A stretch of 64,000 nucleotides of DNA from Apoda limacodes (lineage: Eukaryota; Arthropoda; Insecta; Lepidoptera; Limacodidae): NCBI GenBank assembly GCA_946406115.1, contig OX291551.1, forward strand, positions 14,818,001 through 14,882,000, given 5' to 3'. A program made the translations under genes and the position numbers. The notes under the pieces were generated by a model. It saw nothing but the letters and a program-made list of their open reading frames with translations. It was not told the origin of the DNA and made no database searches. The first letter of the stretch is position 1. Each line of letters opens with the position of its first letter. Positions 51,565 through 63,640 of this stretch are shown in pieces.

Positions 51565-52199
51565 GTAAGCAATTTATGATTTTAATACACCTATACTAGT
51601 AATCTATTTATTAACTTCAAAAGAAGTGATCGACTGCAAGGTTCACGATAGAAATCAGATGCAAAAATAAAACAAAACGAATAAGAGAGAATAAGAGAAC
51701 TCATATAAAAACAAAATATAATAAATGCATTTCCGCATACTTTTTTATGGCATCTAGCTTTTATAAAATATCAGATAAACGTAAAACATATACTGATAAG
51801 ACTTAAAATTATATCATGTTTATTCTAAAACCATTTAGAGAAAATTTATAAGTTTATAAAATTAATAAACTCGAATGAAAATTATTTTCACATTATCATT
51901 TAAGAAAGATAAGAAAAGAAAGTTGTAAGAATATATTAAGTTTAATGTTTATCATACCATGAACTACCGTTAAGTTGAATTACTCTGGTAGAATATCTTC
52001 ATTTTACTTAAACAAATTTATTGAAATCGTGCCACTGTTATGTTATAAGGATTCAAGTCAAGTACATTAGCGATACCGCCTAATTCTAATTTGTAAGTGT
52101 AAAATTAAAATAGTTCAAAGCTGGTATTTCTATGTAATAATTTAATATCGAATAGAATTGTACTTCTTGTCAGTTTTATTGAATTTTCTGACTTAAGTG

Positions 52200-52560
52200 T
52201 CCAAAGCCCCACCAGTAGTGGTGACCGGATATTCCTAGTGCTTAAATGTTCATGACACCAAACTTACAGCTTCGTTAGCCGCCGTGGGTTGGCGAATCCG
52301 TTCAGTTTATGAGGGTACAGATCGGCACTTGCGAGGAGTCCACTAGATCCTTGTTGCAAATCACCAGTGCACAGGACGTCGCCTTTTCCTCTAGGAAATT
52401 AAGTGAATTTTCGATCCTCCAGCATATCCATCTTGGGGCGGAATATTCAAAGCGATATTTAATATGGCGAAAACTCATCTTCGCCACGTCTTTGGAGAGA
52501 CAGTCCTCACATCTGGGGAGCTCTTCTGCAAAATCGAGGCGGTGTTGAATTTATGGCCCC
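52200..52560. other. GC-richer island in ds intron, unidentified
   Basis: Frames are open on both strands (52309-52548 plus; 52302-52487 minus) with balanced composition, but I recognise no domain. It contains ACCAGTAGTGGTGACCGG (a short hairpin). It is probably an old transposon fragment. Confidence 0.25.
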
Positions 52561-55049
52561 TTTACCTAGTATTATCCTGAATGACTTGTGTTATATTCCG
52601 AGCAGTTTTCGGTCACAGCTGTATTCAGGTCCAGTCTTCTAATCGCTTACGCTTACGGTTTGAACTGATCTTCAAAATGTTTAGATGTCTATGCACAAAT
52701 ACGTAATCGCCCATTGTCTAGGACCACGATCACGATCAGGTGATGGGCGGCCTTCCTAATGCCGCTTCACATTCAGTTTGCATCTTACGATTCAGCTTTC
52801 TACTAAGCTCTGAAGGTCTCATAAAGATTCATTTTACTTTAATCGTGATTGCTTCTTCACTTTTTATAATATCATTTTATTAGATGTTATTTTTGTAATG
52901 CTTGTTAATTGTATAAAAGTTTTGGGGGTGCTGCAAGCAATTTAATGCATGTATGCACGTATTAGGCCGGTTTATCTAACCAACCAAGCCTAGTAAAACA
53001 AATTTGTATATATATTTATCTAGGATGAATATTATCTTTGAAACATGCTGCTTTCTCTGTTGTTTATAACTGTCTCGGATCTTTGTGATTGTACAATTGT
53101 GACACCGAAGCGAAGGTATAGTAGTGAATATATTTTTATTAATACCTAAAATGCGTCAATAATAAAAAATGCGGTGTAAACATTGAAAAAAATATACTTT
53201 AAGTTTATTATTTATGTTGCATGAACCAATTCTTAAATTAATCAGTGGCAATTGAAATAAATTTCATAACAATTTCAATGTAGTTATAATATTCAATTTC
53301 ATATAAATTAAGTGAACTAGAATAACATTATGATGAATTCATCTAATATGTATGATATACAAATTCATAATTGCACATTTTTAGTTCCTTTAGTAACAAT
53401 TATGGTAGACAATGCAGTAAATCTGCCTAATGTAAATTAAAAATATTGTTTATACCAATCTCCTTTTACTTAATTTCTTTTACTCTTATTTTATCACTTC
53501 TTTTGTTTTGTTGAAATATTGATATTATATTATGGTTCGGTGTAATACACGGAATATCGAAGAAAGTCTATGTTTATTCTGTTGTAAGTTCGAGTGCTGT
53601 AAATCTCTGAATTGATAACTCCACCGTTATAGTACGAGACACTTGTCTATGGGAACTGTCGCTATGCCTATACCATTGTTAGACAGAGAGATAGCGGCAT
53701 AACGATTAATAATCAAACAACTATTACTCTTATTATTAGTAATTGTTTTAATCTCAATTAAGGTATTAGAGATTGAATGACTAATATTTAAAATCGATTA
53801 AAAGCAAGTAAATACACTCTTCAACTGCTTTTCTTTTGTAATTTCTGATAATTAATTAATAAATGATAAGAATTTTCAAAGTTGTAGTCCAATATCAGCA
53901 AATCTAAAGCTATTTATTTGTATACTTATGTATGAATTTGTTATTAGCTCCTAATTAAATAAAGTGAATTCTTGATAAAAGGATATTAAATAACACTAGA
54001 AACATATCAATTAAATTGTGGCATTTATAAAAAAATGGCACTTCAGATATTGTTATAGGCACTAGCTACACAAATTTTAATAATAATTACTCATAAATAT
54101 TACAAGGGCTAATACAGCAGGATGAATATTTTGATTGTGAAGATAATTTGTTAAAAATTGCTTAAGATCGTATTAGCGTATGGTACAAATATACGAATAA
54201 AATTAATTGTATTAACACTATGATGACAACCAAAGGTTCTATGAATATTTATTTAACTAATTAAATAGTTGTAATTAATTTAGTAATTTTGACAATTATC
54301 CAATAGAATTAGATATAGAAATAGATGTATCAATTGAAATACTTAAGTAGGTAGTTTCAGACGAAACAATACTGACCAAATGAAAGAGGAGAGGCTATGT
54401 AAATAAATGTAAATGGGATTTGTCAGAAAAAATGGAAACAACTACATCGACAATTGCGTCAAACTTAAATTTAATACCCTGAAATAAGCACATTTAAGGT
54501 GAGACCGATGCAGATTTTTCCGAAACAAACAATTGCATTAAATGCAATTTATCATTTATCATTTATCTTCATTTACCATATTGCAAAATATACATTCATG
54601 AATTGAACAGGGTTTTTGTTTAATTTATACATTTAATAATTTTAATAAAAACTTTGTTTATTAATTCACATGCATTTTATGGATCAATATGCAATTCTAT
54701 ATAGCGATATATGATAATACCACATTTTGAATTGCGAATTATTAATAGTTAAAATATTAAGTGTAACGCAGTTTGTTTAAAATAACATTTCCACCTGGAT
54801 TCAACTTAATATAAAAAACTTTATATCAAGAGGAAGTAGTGCTGATGGTGACCTTATGGATTTATAATTTTATTTGCATCAATCTTAAAACCTAAGTATA
54901 TCAAATACATATGTAGGTCTTGATGCGGAAGATCATCAATATAACACTATTTACTTATATATTCCACGTTAAATACTCAATACAAAAACGTCAGAATTAC
55001 GCAAAAGCTTTTAAAATAGCCATAGTTTTGCCTATGCGAGCCCTAATTT

Positions 55050-55134
55050 TAAACTTCTCTTGTGAAGGTCCGAAATTTTGTGTTTTTTTACGTTTCAAGA
55101 CTTGGAGAACCATTTGCAATCATTTTAAGAGTGA

Positions 55135-55183
<49 letters not shown>

Positions 55184-55200
55184 AGTGTGTGTATGTATGT
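55050..55200 (-). repeat. Dispersed repeat with (TG)n core, copy 2, in ds intron
   Basis: GGTCCGAAATTTTGTG, TTTACGTTTCAAGACTTGG and ACCATTTGCAATCATTTT are the reverse complement of 44535-44600. The TG run spans about 55137-55181. Confidence 0.6.
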
Positions 55201-56563
55201 ATTAAGCCCATATTTAAAAAAAAGTTACACAAGTTGTCAAATTTACCTGTGCACTAATCTTTATTTTAAAACGCTGTTTCCTACAATTTGTACTTTGGGA
55301 TGTTCGATCAGCCTTGAGTTTAATTAGAAAGAGCTCCATTACATTTATGTTCAATTTTCAAATGTACGCCCCTACCAGATTTATTACTAACTTGCCTGCA
55401 GATAAATATCCATTAATTATATTGAAAAAAAATGCTCGAATTGTACATTTAAAGAAGCAAATTATGTTTTAAAGTTCAGTTAAATTGCAGTTCCTGCATT
55501 GTCATTGCTATTTTTGTTGTGGAAAACAAAAAAATGTGTTAATATTTAAAATAGGAGTAATGTATGTTTTTGAAAGTTTTATTCTGGTGTTGGCAAAAAT
55601 AGTGAATAGGGGATAGTAAAGTTTGACGATATCTGCTTTTCAATTGTATAAAATTTTGCTCTTGCTGACTTTATCATGTTTACGTACTAAATAGGTAGTT
55701 TATGAGAAACTAAATAGATTTTTATTTTATTTATATGGGGTTCATACTGTGCCATGTATTGGTATTGATTTTACAAGATAATAGTAAGAGTTTAAAACTT
55801 TTAACTAATCACGAAAAAAACTATGATTCGTGAATCTTTAATATTTTAATTTTACAGTTGGAAAATATCATTTGGTCGTTTAAATGACATAGGAAAAATC
55901 AATTATCTAGGTAGATATACTATTTATTTTAACACTTTTTTGTAACATTACTTTTAACTGAATATAAAATTTTATTTATTATGTATTTTGAGACTATATG
56001 TTAAATGTATTAATGGTATCTATTTAATTTTCAGATTTTTTTATCAAAATGAAAAAAAAACCACATTTGTTTTGTACAAATTAAAATCTTAAGGACCACA
56101 CAAATTATAAATCTATCATATTAAACACCTGTCTCCCATCTGTATACCTAATTTTAAGCTTCCATTAATATTTCAAGAGCTTTTAACGACTACTATTTCT
56201 TTAGTATGAAATATACTTTTATCTAGGTCTTTCTCTTTCTTAAAGCTTTTTTAATATGTATAATTTTTTGATTTTAATGCTTCTTCTCAAACAGTTCGAT
56301 AGAAGACAATTCATTCAGTCTTGTATATATTTGATTAAGCTTAACAACCAGCACAATTGCACATACATTCACCCTATCTTTGTGGGCTGAGAGACTAACC
56401 AGCTTCCAAATCCTAGAACACTTTTGTAAATTATATGTCTTAGCTTTCTTATTTTTGTCATTATTATAGTTTTTGCTAGAATTTTATTTATTCATTCACT
56501 AAAAAAATCTTAAAAAACTAAAACTAAAAATCACCGTCAAAGAGTTCTTGTGCATAAAAGATT

Positions 56564-56884
56564 TTATTCTCTTCTGAATAAAGTTAAGATAAGTAAAATG
56601 TTCAAGTTTAAAACAACGCAAACGCAAATAATCCCAAAAAGTTTCATTACAAATATCGTTCCTTTAGTTCCATAGTAAGAAAATTTAAAATTCCGATCCT
56701 CAGAGCATCCAAGGATACGCAGTGGCGGTGCTCGGAGTCTACTGCGCCTGGCCAACCGAATAAATCCTGCAGGGGTCAACAAACCCTTGCTATGGCGACA
56801 GTTTTTGCCCGCTAACGTTTTAGACTTCTTTTTAAACTGCCATTCTGTAGGTTCTTCAATTATTTTCGATTTTTTGCGTACCAT
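56564..56884 (-). other. Unidentified 106-codon open frame, antisense in ds intron
   Basis: The ATG is followed by a basic N-terminus (MVRKKSKIIEEPTEWQFKKK), then a GC-richer centre with GFIRLARRSRLRAPPLRIL. The C-terminal third is hydrophobic and AT-driven, probably non-coding. Only the first 65 or so codons (56690-56884) look protein-like. I recognise no family with confidence; the RLARR stretch recalls the start of a histone fold, but the remainder does not fit. It may be a repeat fragment. Confidence 0.2.
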
Positions 56885-57966
56885 TATTTGGCCGAGTTAA
56901 AACTGAAGTTGTTTACACGATTTATGCTTTGAATGCTTTTAAGTTTTAACAAAGTTAAATCAATATGTACCATCTTTCTTTGCTCAGCTGCTGTTTGGAA
57001 TTTTTTAGAACTACTTTAAGCGCTGATTTAAGCGCACATTATAATGTTTCTCATAAACACAACTATTTATTTAATAAATAATATCCAATTGCGATTTTCT
57101 ACAATTAGGTATTTTAATACACAGATTTGTTTTATTCTATTTATTTATAAGATTATAAAACTATTGTTGCAATATATTTGATTTGTAGTATTATACCAAT
57201 ATTAGTGTTAGAATTAATTAAAATGAACAGTTTCATTAAAAAAACATACATATTTTTCTAAAAACAGATTTGTTTATTCTCGTTAAACCTAGCATTTTTC
57301 ATTAGGACTAGCACTAGAATTATTTAACAAAAACGTTAAAACCGTTATAGGTTTTACCTAAAAAAAAAATCTGTATATCATTTATCTTCATAAAATAGAA
57401 GATTCTATTTTACTAGGGGATATCTTTTCAAAAACAGTAAACCATAACTCAAATTTAGTAAAAATGACATTACACATTATAGTAGCTGTTAGCACAAAAT
57501 AGATTGCCTGTTAATACCGAGAACTACATCTAGGGGTCTGTTCGTTTTGGGATAAAGAAACATTATTTGGTTTCGATAGCGGTGTGTACTAATTAACAGT
57601 TTTCCACACTATACATTTTCAGAATTCTGTGCTATACCTAATCTTATCTGTGTTAATTTTATAAATTCTGAATTTTTATTCCGTGTTTTTCCAAATAATA
57701 GATTCTCGTTAATTTTTTAGTTTTATTCGTTAAGCATTGTTATAAAAAAATAGCATCATCTGTAACAAACTGACAGGGTTGATTCATTCAAATTATTTGA
57801 TATTTTAAAAAGGACTCTCTTTTATTCAGAGATAATAGAAGCCAAACGTAATCACTTTTAATAATTAATTCACTTAGTTAAACGTAAAACTCATGAACAA
57901 TGCCCATACTCGTAGAGGGAAATCTTTACAAGTCTTAATTGAATCGCACTCGATTCTCGTGAGTAA

Positions 57967-58218
57967 GATAATCGCTTTGCCATTAATGATTTCAATTTAG
58001 AAGGGCAAGATGCAAATTTATTTTGTAATGCCAAAGGTAAAGACAGGGCCAGTAAACCACGGCGTGTATACACTAATGAATTTACTTTGCACCCAAATCA
58101 AATTTTAAGCGATCCTGACGTTTTCACTTTATTGCTATCTCAAAAGAATGGAGAGTTCAATAAATATAAAGAATTGTATACTAAAAGAGTTTTATACTCT
58201 CTTTGTCTAGAATACTAA
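57967..58218 (+). pseudogene. Unidentified protein-like open frame inside ds intron
   Basis: The frame is open for 83 codons and closes with TAA at 58216-58218. It has no ATG, so it is easily overlooked. Its composition is balanced (Asp, Asn, Glu, Lys, Arg, Pro, Gly, Leu), unlike the Ile/Phe/Tyr/Lys-rich chance frames nearby. Recognisable pieces are DFNLEGQDANLF, KGKDRASKPRRVYTNEF and YTKRVLYSLCLEY. Just upstream, 57893-57999 is open in a different plus frame (MNNAHTRRGKSLQVLIESHS). This suggests an older coding sequence broken by a frameshift between about 57964 and 57985. I do not recognise the family. It could be a degraded transposon, another inserted gene, or chance. Confidence 0.35.
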
Positions 58219-59804
58219 TTTAAAAAACAAGAAAACCAAACAACACGAGTAAATTTTAAAGATAATTTAAGAAGTAGTATCAATTCCAGTTCTAGTACTC
58301 AGACTTACATTATCTCAGTACGAAGATCAAAAATATGGAATATTAATTCTAGTCATAGATACATATATTTGATTAAATATAGATGATACTAAATTATCTA
58401 TTGACAATTCCTGAACCTAAAGTTAGATTAAAATGCAACATGTACCTAATATTTTTTTATTTCCAAACCTTTTGCGGATTTAGATAATTTAAACATTATA
58501 AGAGCCATTAATTTAAACTTTTACAATATATGAGACAGCACAGTTTATGCTTTGAGTTCGCCTAAGTGTAAATCGAATTAACCAACTCCTTAAAAAGCGT
58601 AACTTAAGACCGCATAACCTGTCTGCATTCTCGACACCTTTGATATAGTGAAGAAATCGGCCGGTAACCTTTTACATGTGTGATTTTTTTGGTTATCTGG
58701 TCAATGATAAGTACTGTAAATTAGCAAACTAACTGATCAATGGCTTAAAATAAATATAATATTGATATATCATTGTTATATTGTTATTGTGAGTCAATCG
58801 ATTTCGAGTCACACTATTTTATCTAAAAAGACACTTCTTGTTCATGAGAATTTTTATTAATGGTTTTAATGCATAAAATTTTTAATTGGCAGTTCTCACA
58901 AAGATTTAAAGGTTTCATTGTCGACATTTTTTATCATTCCGAAATTTTTTTGCGCCATCTTTTTTCGTCTGTCGTTTTGGGCAGGTCGCTTGACGCTCCG
59001 AGATTGATATATGTACAGGCGTACTCGTGGACATGCTCGGCAGTCTTTGTTCCTCCAACTGGTCCTTAGGCACTCCCTGCTTTCCTCACCTCACCCCCGA
59101 ATCCTCCATTTATCCCTTACCTCTTTATGCAGTAGCTGATGCGAATCGTTGTCGTCTCCTTATTTTTGGATGGAAATTGTTCCCATTAAATGCCGTTTTT
59201 AACCATTATTAAAAACACTGCAACTTTAAATATAGCAGCATAATGATTGTAATAATAAAAACATTTGTTTCTTGTTTTAAAAAAGAATTAAGTTGTAAAG
59301 AAAAATTTAGCAAAAAAGACAGACATCTGAATGACAATGAATAATGAGTTACAAGAAACGATGAGAAATATATGCAAATCGTTACTAAAAATATAAAAAA
59401 CTAAAAAAAAATAGACAAATAGTTCAGTAAGCAAAATATATCAAGACTACATGATATAAAAAGGTAGGTAGATAATAAAATAACTTTATAGCTACAAAAT
59501 ATCAGCTAATTTTCCATGGGAAAGATGAGAAGAATAAGGTTTTTATTGTCATATAAAATTATGTGAAACATCCTTAAAAATATGTATAATTTGGATGTAG
59601 ATAATCATAACATTATTGTTAAACTGCAACATTTGTTAAAACTAATGCATCGGTTAAAATTCTAGCTTTCTAAACAATAATGTACTGCTACTGCATTATT
59701 GTCACGTTGTACGTGTTTAGGGGTAGAAAGTATTGCAAATATACATATGTTATGATGTTACAATATTAAAATTGTGACATCATGAGGTTTATTATGTATT
59801 AGCT

Positions 59805-59860
59805 TATAACAGCGGCCCAACCTAAATTTGGTTATCGCCTTGGAAATCCAACGACAACTC
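59805..59860 (-). repeat. Helitron-like end fragment in ds intron, antisense
   Basis: AACCTAAATTTGGTTATCGC followed by CTTGGAA matches 35928-35955. Confidence 0.4.
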
Positions 59861-61431
59861 CTTGATTATAACTATGCTATATTTGTTTAGGACGAATTTG
59901 GTAATAATTATTACTATGGGAACTTGTAGTATATAAAAAAGAATTTTATTTCCTTGTCCTCTTTAACTATCTTTGTATCAAATTGTAACTCAATTAGATG
60001 CTCCATTGCGGCGTGACACTTTTGAAACATAAAAAGGTTCTCATTAAGACTGCGATATAGGCTAGACCGTGTAATTACGCCGTCTTTGTGCAAATTTTGA
60101 GGCTAAACTATAGCATCAAAAGGATTGAAAAAAATATATATTATAAAACTTGCTTATGGCTAGTGCATTACTCTAATGAATGATTTTCATTTATTGTATT
60201 TAATGCATTAAAAAATCGGGACGTAACCATTGTTTTAATACTTGTGCAAATTTTTAAAGCGTGTATTGCATTTGCTTGTTATGAAAGTTGGTTAAATAAT
60301 TAGAAAAGCTTGTTACCTAATGCATTGACTCTAAGTTGTAGCAAAAATTCAAAAAAAGTGACAACATTAGTATTACAGAACTTAGCTTCCTGGCCTATAT
60401 CTCGCTCTTAACAAGGGATAGGTACTACACTGAATTCAAGAAAGACAATAATGTCTGACAAAATATAATAACGTTAATAAATTAGAAGCTTAATACTGGA
60501 CTATTTCAAAAAAAAATTACAAGTTTTTCTATCTGAATTAATTCTTCAAGATTAATTTTTGTGTGCGTGTATGCTAACATTCAGCGCGAATTTTAAATTG
60601 CTTATTGTTTTTTACTATTCTGCAATTTCATATTTTGTTATGAACATGTTCATTGATATTTAAGTATCTTCTTCTATGCATTCAGAATAGATGCATACGT
60701 GAAAAATAACGTTTAAACAAACGTTATCAATAGTCAAGATTATAAAGAAACATTATCACTATAAGGTAATAAAAATAAGGCACCTATAGAGTATTATAAC
60801 AGTAGATTTACAAATATTTGTCGACTAGTTGTGTAGCCCATAACACTATAGTTAATTAATAGCCGTTTAGATACTAAATTTAACGACAATTTCGTAAAAG
60901 GTACCAAAGAAAGAGCTATTTTAATATCAAAAAAGATATCATCTAAGTAATCGGCTATTATACTGTGATCGTTAGTATGCATACGTATAGATTATACAAA
61001 ATTTTCTTATTAATTACATGTTTAGTATAGTAAAATATTTTACTTTTAGTATTAGTATTAGGTGCTGAGATGTATTTAAGCAAAGATTCGTTTCATCACA
61101 AAGCATCAAATTTAGTTGCCATCATATATAGTTTTGTTTTATCTTTCTTGGTTGTGGCAATGGTAGATAATTATTATATTAAAATGATACAAACCTTTGT
61201 AACCAAAGTGATAATTCTGATGATGAGTGTAAATTCATACGTACATATCACATGATTAATGTAATAAACAATGTAAGATTATAATAGACAATAGAAACCC
61301 ATAAAATTGAAAATCTTTAATTACGTATCTATAATAAATGCTGGTTATATTGCATTGGCCAACTCATTTGGAACGCATAGTGCATTTTTATTTTTGTCCT
61401 TCATATTTCTAAATGGTTTTTTTCTTAATAG

Positions 61432-61607
61432 GTAACCAACTAATCAGATACAGCATCGTGTCAGGTGACGTTGACCATCATTTTACAATAGAGTCGTTGA
61501 CTGGTGCCATCAGGACGTCGGCACAGTTAGACAGAGAAACTCGAGCCTCTTATTTGCTGGATGTGAGAGCCACCAATGGAAATCCTGCTACTTATGATCA
61601 GACACAG
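61432..61607 (+). CDS. ds: dachsous internal exon: middle of an EC repeat
   Basis: It begins after TTAATAG and completes Gly216, then reads NQLIRYSIVSGDVDHHF up to Gln274. It ends CAG|GTTCGG, phase 0. The content is the central half of an EC repeat: a YSIVSGD strand, TIESLTGAIRTSAQLDRE (the conserved xxxG.I.....LDRE block) and the YLLDVRATNG strand. The calcium motif DxDxGxN expected near the start of this EC is replaced by TSAERGNQ, so this repeat seems to lack some calcium ligands. Continuity of the EC fold across the 9,867-bp intron shows that no exon is skipped between 51564 and 61432. Confidence 0.88.
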
Positions 61608-62182
61608 GTTCGGTATATTTATGTATGCGTCTGGTAATTGAGTTGTGGAAGAAACCATAACTGCTTTAAGAATGTATGACGCTATGACGATTGTATTTCA
61701 CATTAAACTCAATAATAGTAAATTTATTAAACATGAGTCATCATTACCTAGTTTACAATCTTTTGCTAAATCTTCTTGTATAACAGCATGTTCTATTTGA
61801 TTTATGATAAATATATTTTTTTTTTAATGTTACAAAGTGATATACAAGCAGTCAGTTGCCTTTCATAACATAAACTACAAAAAACATATGTTTTACATAT
61901 GCGTCTCAGGCCTAAGATAAAGCCCATTGTGCGTCTATAAATCAACTGCCCACATTTTCCTTTAGCCTAAAAAGCAGAAAGATGACATAGCACTTATGAT
62001 TGTAGACATTCTAGTAATGCTGGCGAGTCTACTACATAAAAATACTGATTCTATTTTGTTATGAATTGTGTTAATTTTATAAAATCTTACATAAATGTAA
62101 TGATAGATCAAAGTATTAATTATAAATATAGATTTTTAAATATCTACGACTAATTGAATAACTCAAGTGTAACATGTTTTAG
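61608..62182 (+). other. ds: ds intron, 575 bp, phase 0
   Basis: It is bounded by GTTCGG and ATGTTTTAG. No repeat or conserved feature was seen in it. Confidence 0.75.
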
Positions 62183-62412
62183 GTGCAAATTACCCTTGAT
62201 GATGTAAACGACAATGCACCAGAATTTGTATCATCATCGGTGAGAGTATCTGTTGCTGAATCAGCGGCTGTTGGATCAGTAGTTTATGCAGCAAGGGCAA
62301 CAGATGAGGATGATGGCCGTAATGGTCAAATTACTTACAATCTTGTTTCAGCAACTGGACCTCCAAATACTTTTGCTGTTAATTCTCAACATGGATTAGT
62401 AACACTGTTGAG
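62183..62412 (+). CDS. ds: dachsous internal exon: DVNDN linker and start of the next EC
   Basis: It starts after ATGTTTTAG with GTG (Val275, internal) and ends AG|GTATAC, phase 2. Residues 275-288 (VQITLDDVNDNAPEF) end one EC with a canonical DVNDN at residues 281-285. The next EC starts with VRVSVAESAAVGSVVYAARATDEDDGRNGQ (split here: calcium motif DEDDGRNG, strand QITYNLV) and runs to LVTLLR, where Arg351 is split over the intron. Length and spacing fit a classical 105-110 residue EC. The intron upstream is 575 bp, much shorter than the previous one. Confidence 0.9.
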
Positions 62413-62451
62413 GTATACCAATTTTAAATATGCATATATTTATTTAAACCA

Positions 62452-62510
62452 CTAATGTGGCAAACAAACATACGGCCTGCCTGATGCTAAGCGATTTCCG
62501 TAGCACATGA
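62452..62510 (-). mobile_element. Degraded LINE tail inside a 338-bp ds intron
   Basis: The plus strand reads TGTGGCAAACAAACATACGG then CCTGCCTGATGCTAAGCG, the reverse complement of the LINE 3' UTR seen at 31830-31885. It lies between ds exons, antisense to the gene, with no poly(A) left. Confidence 0.6.
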
Positions 62511-62750
62511 AAGCCTTCCCTAATCTTGTCACTTCTTTCTTAAAGAATCCAAGTCTCTAAGGAACCTCAACAAGATGCTCATTTCACTACCTAAGTGCCC
62601 CTCTGCAACCTAACTATAAGTGAGCTTTAGGCTTAATCTTCTTGGGTAGCCTATTTCATTTCAAGAAAAATAATATTAATTTATTTTTATTACTGAATTA
62701 TGGCGTCACACTGAAATATCTGAATAATAAAAAGGATTTCCTTTTTTTAG

Positions 62751-62937
62751 GCCAGTAGATTATGAAAATTTGGTTCGCCATACTTTGATCATCTCTGCTA
62801 AAGATGGTGGTGTACCACCTCTTGCAGCCAATCTCACCTTAGCAGTAGATGTTCAAGACGTGAACGACAACCCTCCTATTTTCGAACATGATACATACAG
62901 TGCAAACGTTTTGGAATCCGAACCAATCAACTCAAAA
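62751..62937 (+). CDS. ds: dachsous internal exon: end of an EC, DVNDN linker
   Basis: Acceptor CTTTTTTTAG has a strong pyrimidine tract; the exon ends CAAAA|GTAAGA at phase 0. It completes Arg351 and reads PVDYENLVRHTLIISAKDGG, then PPLAANLTLAVDVQDVNDN with the canonical motif at residues 387-391. It then opens the next EC with YSANVLESEPINSK, ending at Lys413. The xDYE and A.DGGxPPL signatures are typical of cadherin repeats. A sequon is present in ANLT. The intron before it (338 bp) contains a degraded antisense LINE tail. Confidence 0.9.
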
Positions 62938-63213
62938 GTAAGAAACATTTATTTAGTATTATGCGATGATATTTGTTTTAATTAGCCTGAAAATAATAGT
63001 TAATATTTGCATATTATTAAGAAAGTTCTTGTAAAATATTATAAAGTAGGTACTAATGTTTAAATTTGCTTACGAATTTATTAAAACATTTTAATATAAG
63101 CATTCTAAGAAATTTCAAAAATATTTTTTTACGAAAAGAATCAATCGTTTCTGTTTGATATATTTAAATATCATAGAGTATCTTGTAATGGTAAACAAAA
63201 TAAATATTTACAG

Positions 63214-63640
63214 ATTCTCGAAATTCAAGCAATAGATAAGGATACGGGTAACAATGCTCGTATAACATATAGAATCATATCGGAGAACAACAGTACGCAG
63301 CAAGAGCATTTTGTTGCCGAACCGACAACGGGTTGGGTCTACTTATCCAAACAACTGGACAGAGAGACTACGGAAAAACACACCATGACGATAACAGCTA
63401 CTGATAATGGAATTCCGCCTCTATCTGCTACCGCAAGTTTGATTGTTACTGTAATTGACGCCAATGATAATGATCCAGTATTCACAAAATTGGAATATGA
63501 ATTCACAGTTGAAGAGAACCAAAGAGATGGAGCTTTTGTAGGACAGATTTCTGCAACGGATGCTGATTTGGACGAGAATTCCGTTTTGAGATATAGTTTG
63601 TTCCCGTCAAATACCAGCTTTGCAGTCAATCCTATTACAG
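63214..63640 (+). CDS. ds: dachsous internal exon: most of one EC and start of the sixth
   Basis: It starts after ATTTACAG with ILEIQAIDKDTGNNARITYR, which contains the calcium motif DKDTGNN, and continues with GWVYLSKQLDRETTEK and ITATDNGIPPLSATASL. The linker is DANDNDPVF (residues 495-503). The last EC starts with YEFTVEENQRDGAFVGQISA and DADLDENS, and the exon ends ACAG|GTGCGT, phase 1, at residue 555. Sequons occur in NNST and SNTS. The gene continues beyond the window; nothing in 63641-64000 looks like another exon. An open frame on the opposite strand here is only the antisense of this exon. Confidence 0.92.

Larger units (their letters stand above)
51565..61431 (+). other. ds: ds intron, 9,867 bp, phase 1
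   Basis: It is bounded by GTAAGC and TTAATAG. It is mainly unique AT-rich sequence. Islands that stand out are 52200-52560 (GC-richer, unknown), 55050-55200 (repeat with a TG run), 56564-56884 (antisense open frame), 57893-58218 (protein-like orphan frame), 58960-59160 (GC-richer, unknown) and 59805-59860 (Helitron-like end fragment). The rest, for example 53000-55000 and 59900-61400, shows nothing specific. Confidence 0.75.

Noticed and set aside
54920..55327. 135-codon frame with a Cys-Val repeat
   Set aside because: The Cys-Val stretch is the (TG)n run of a dispersed repeat; the rest has no domain.
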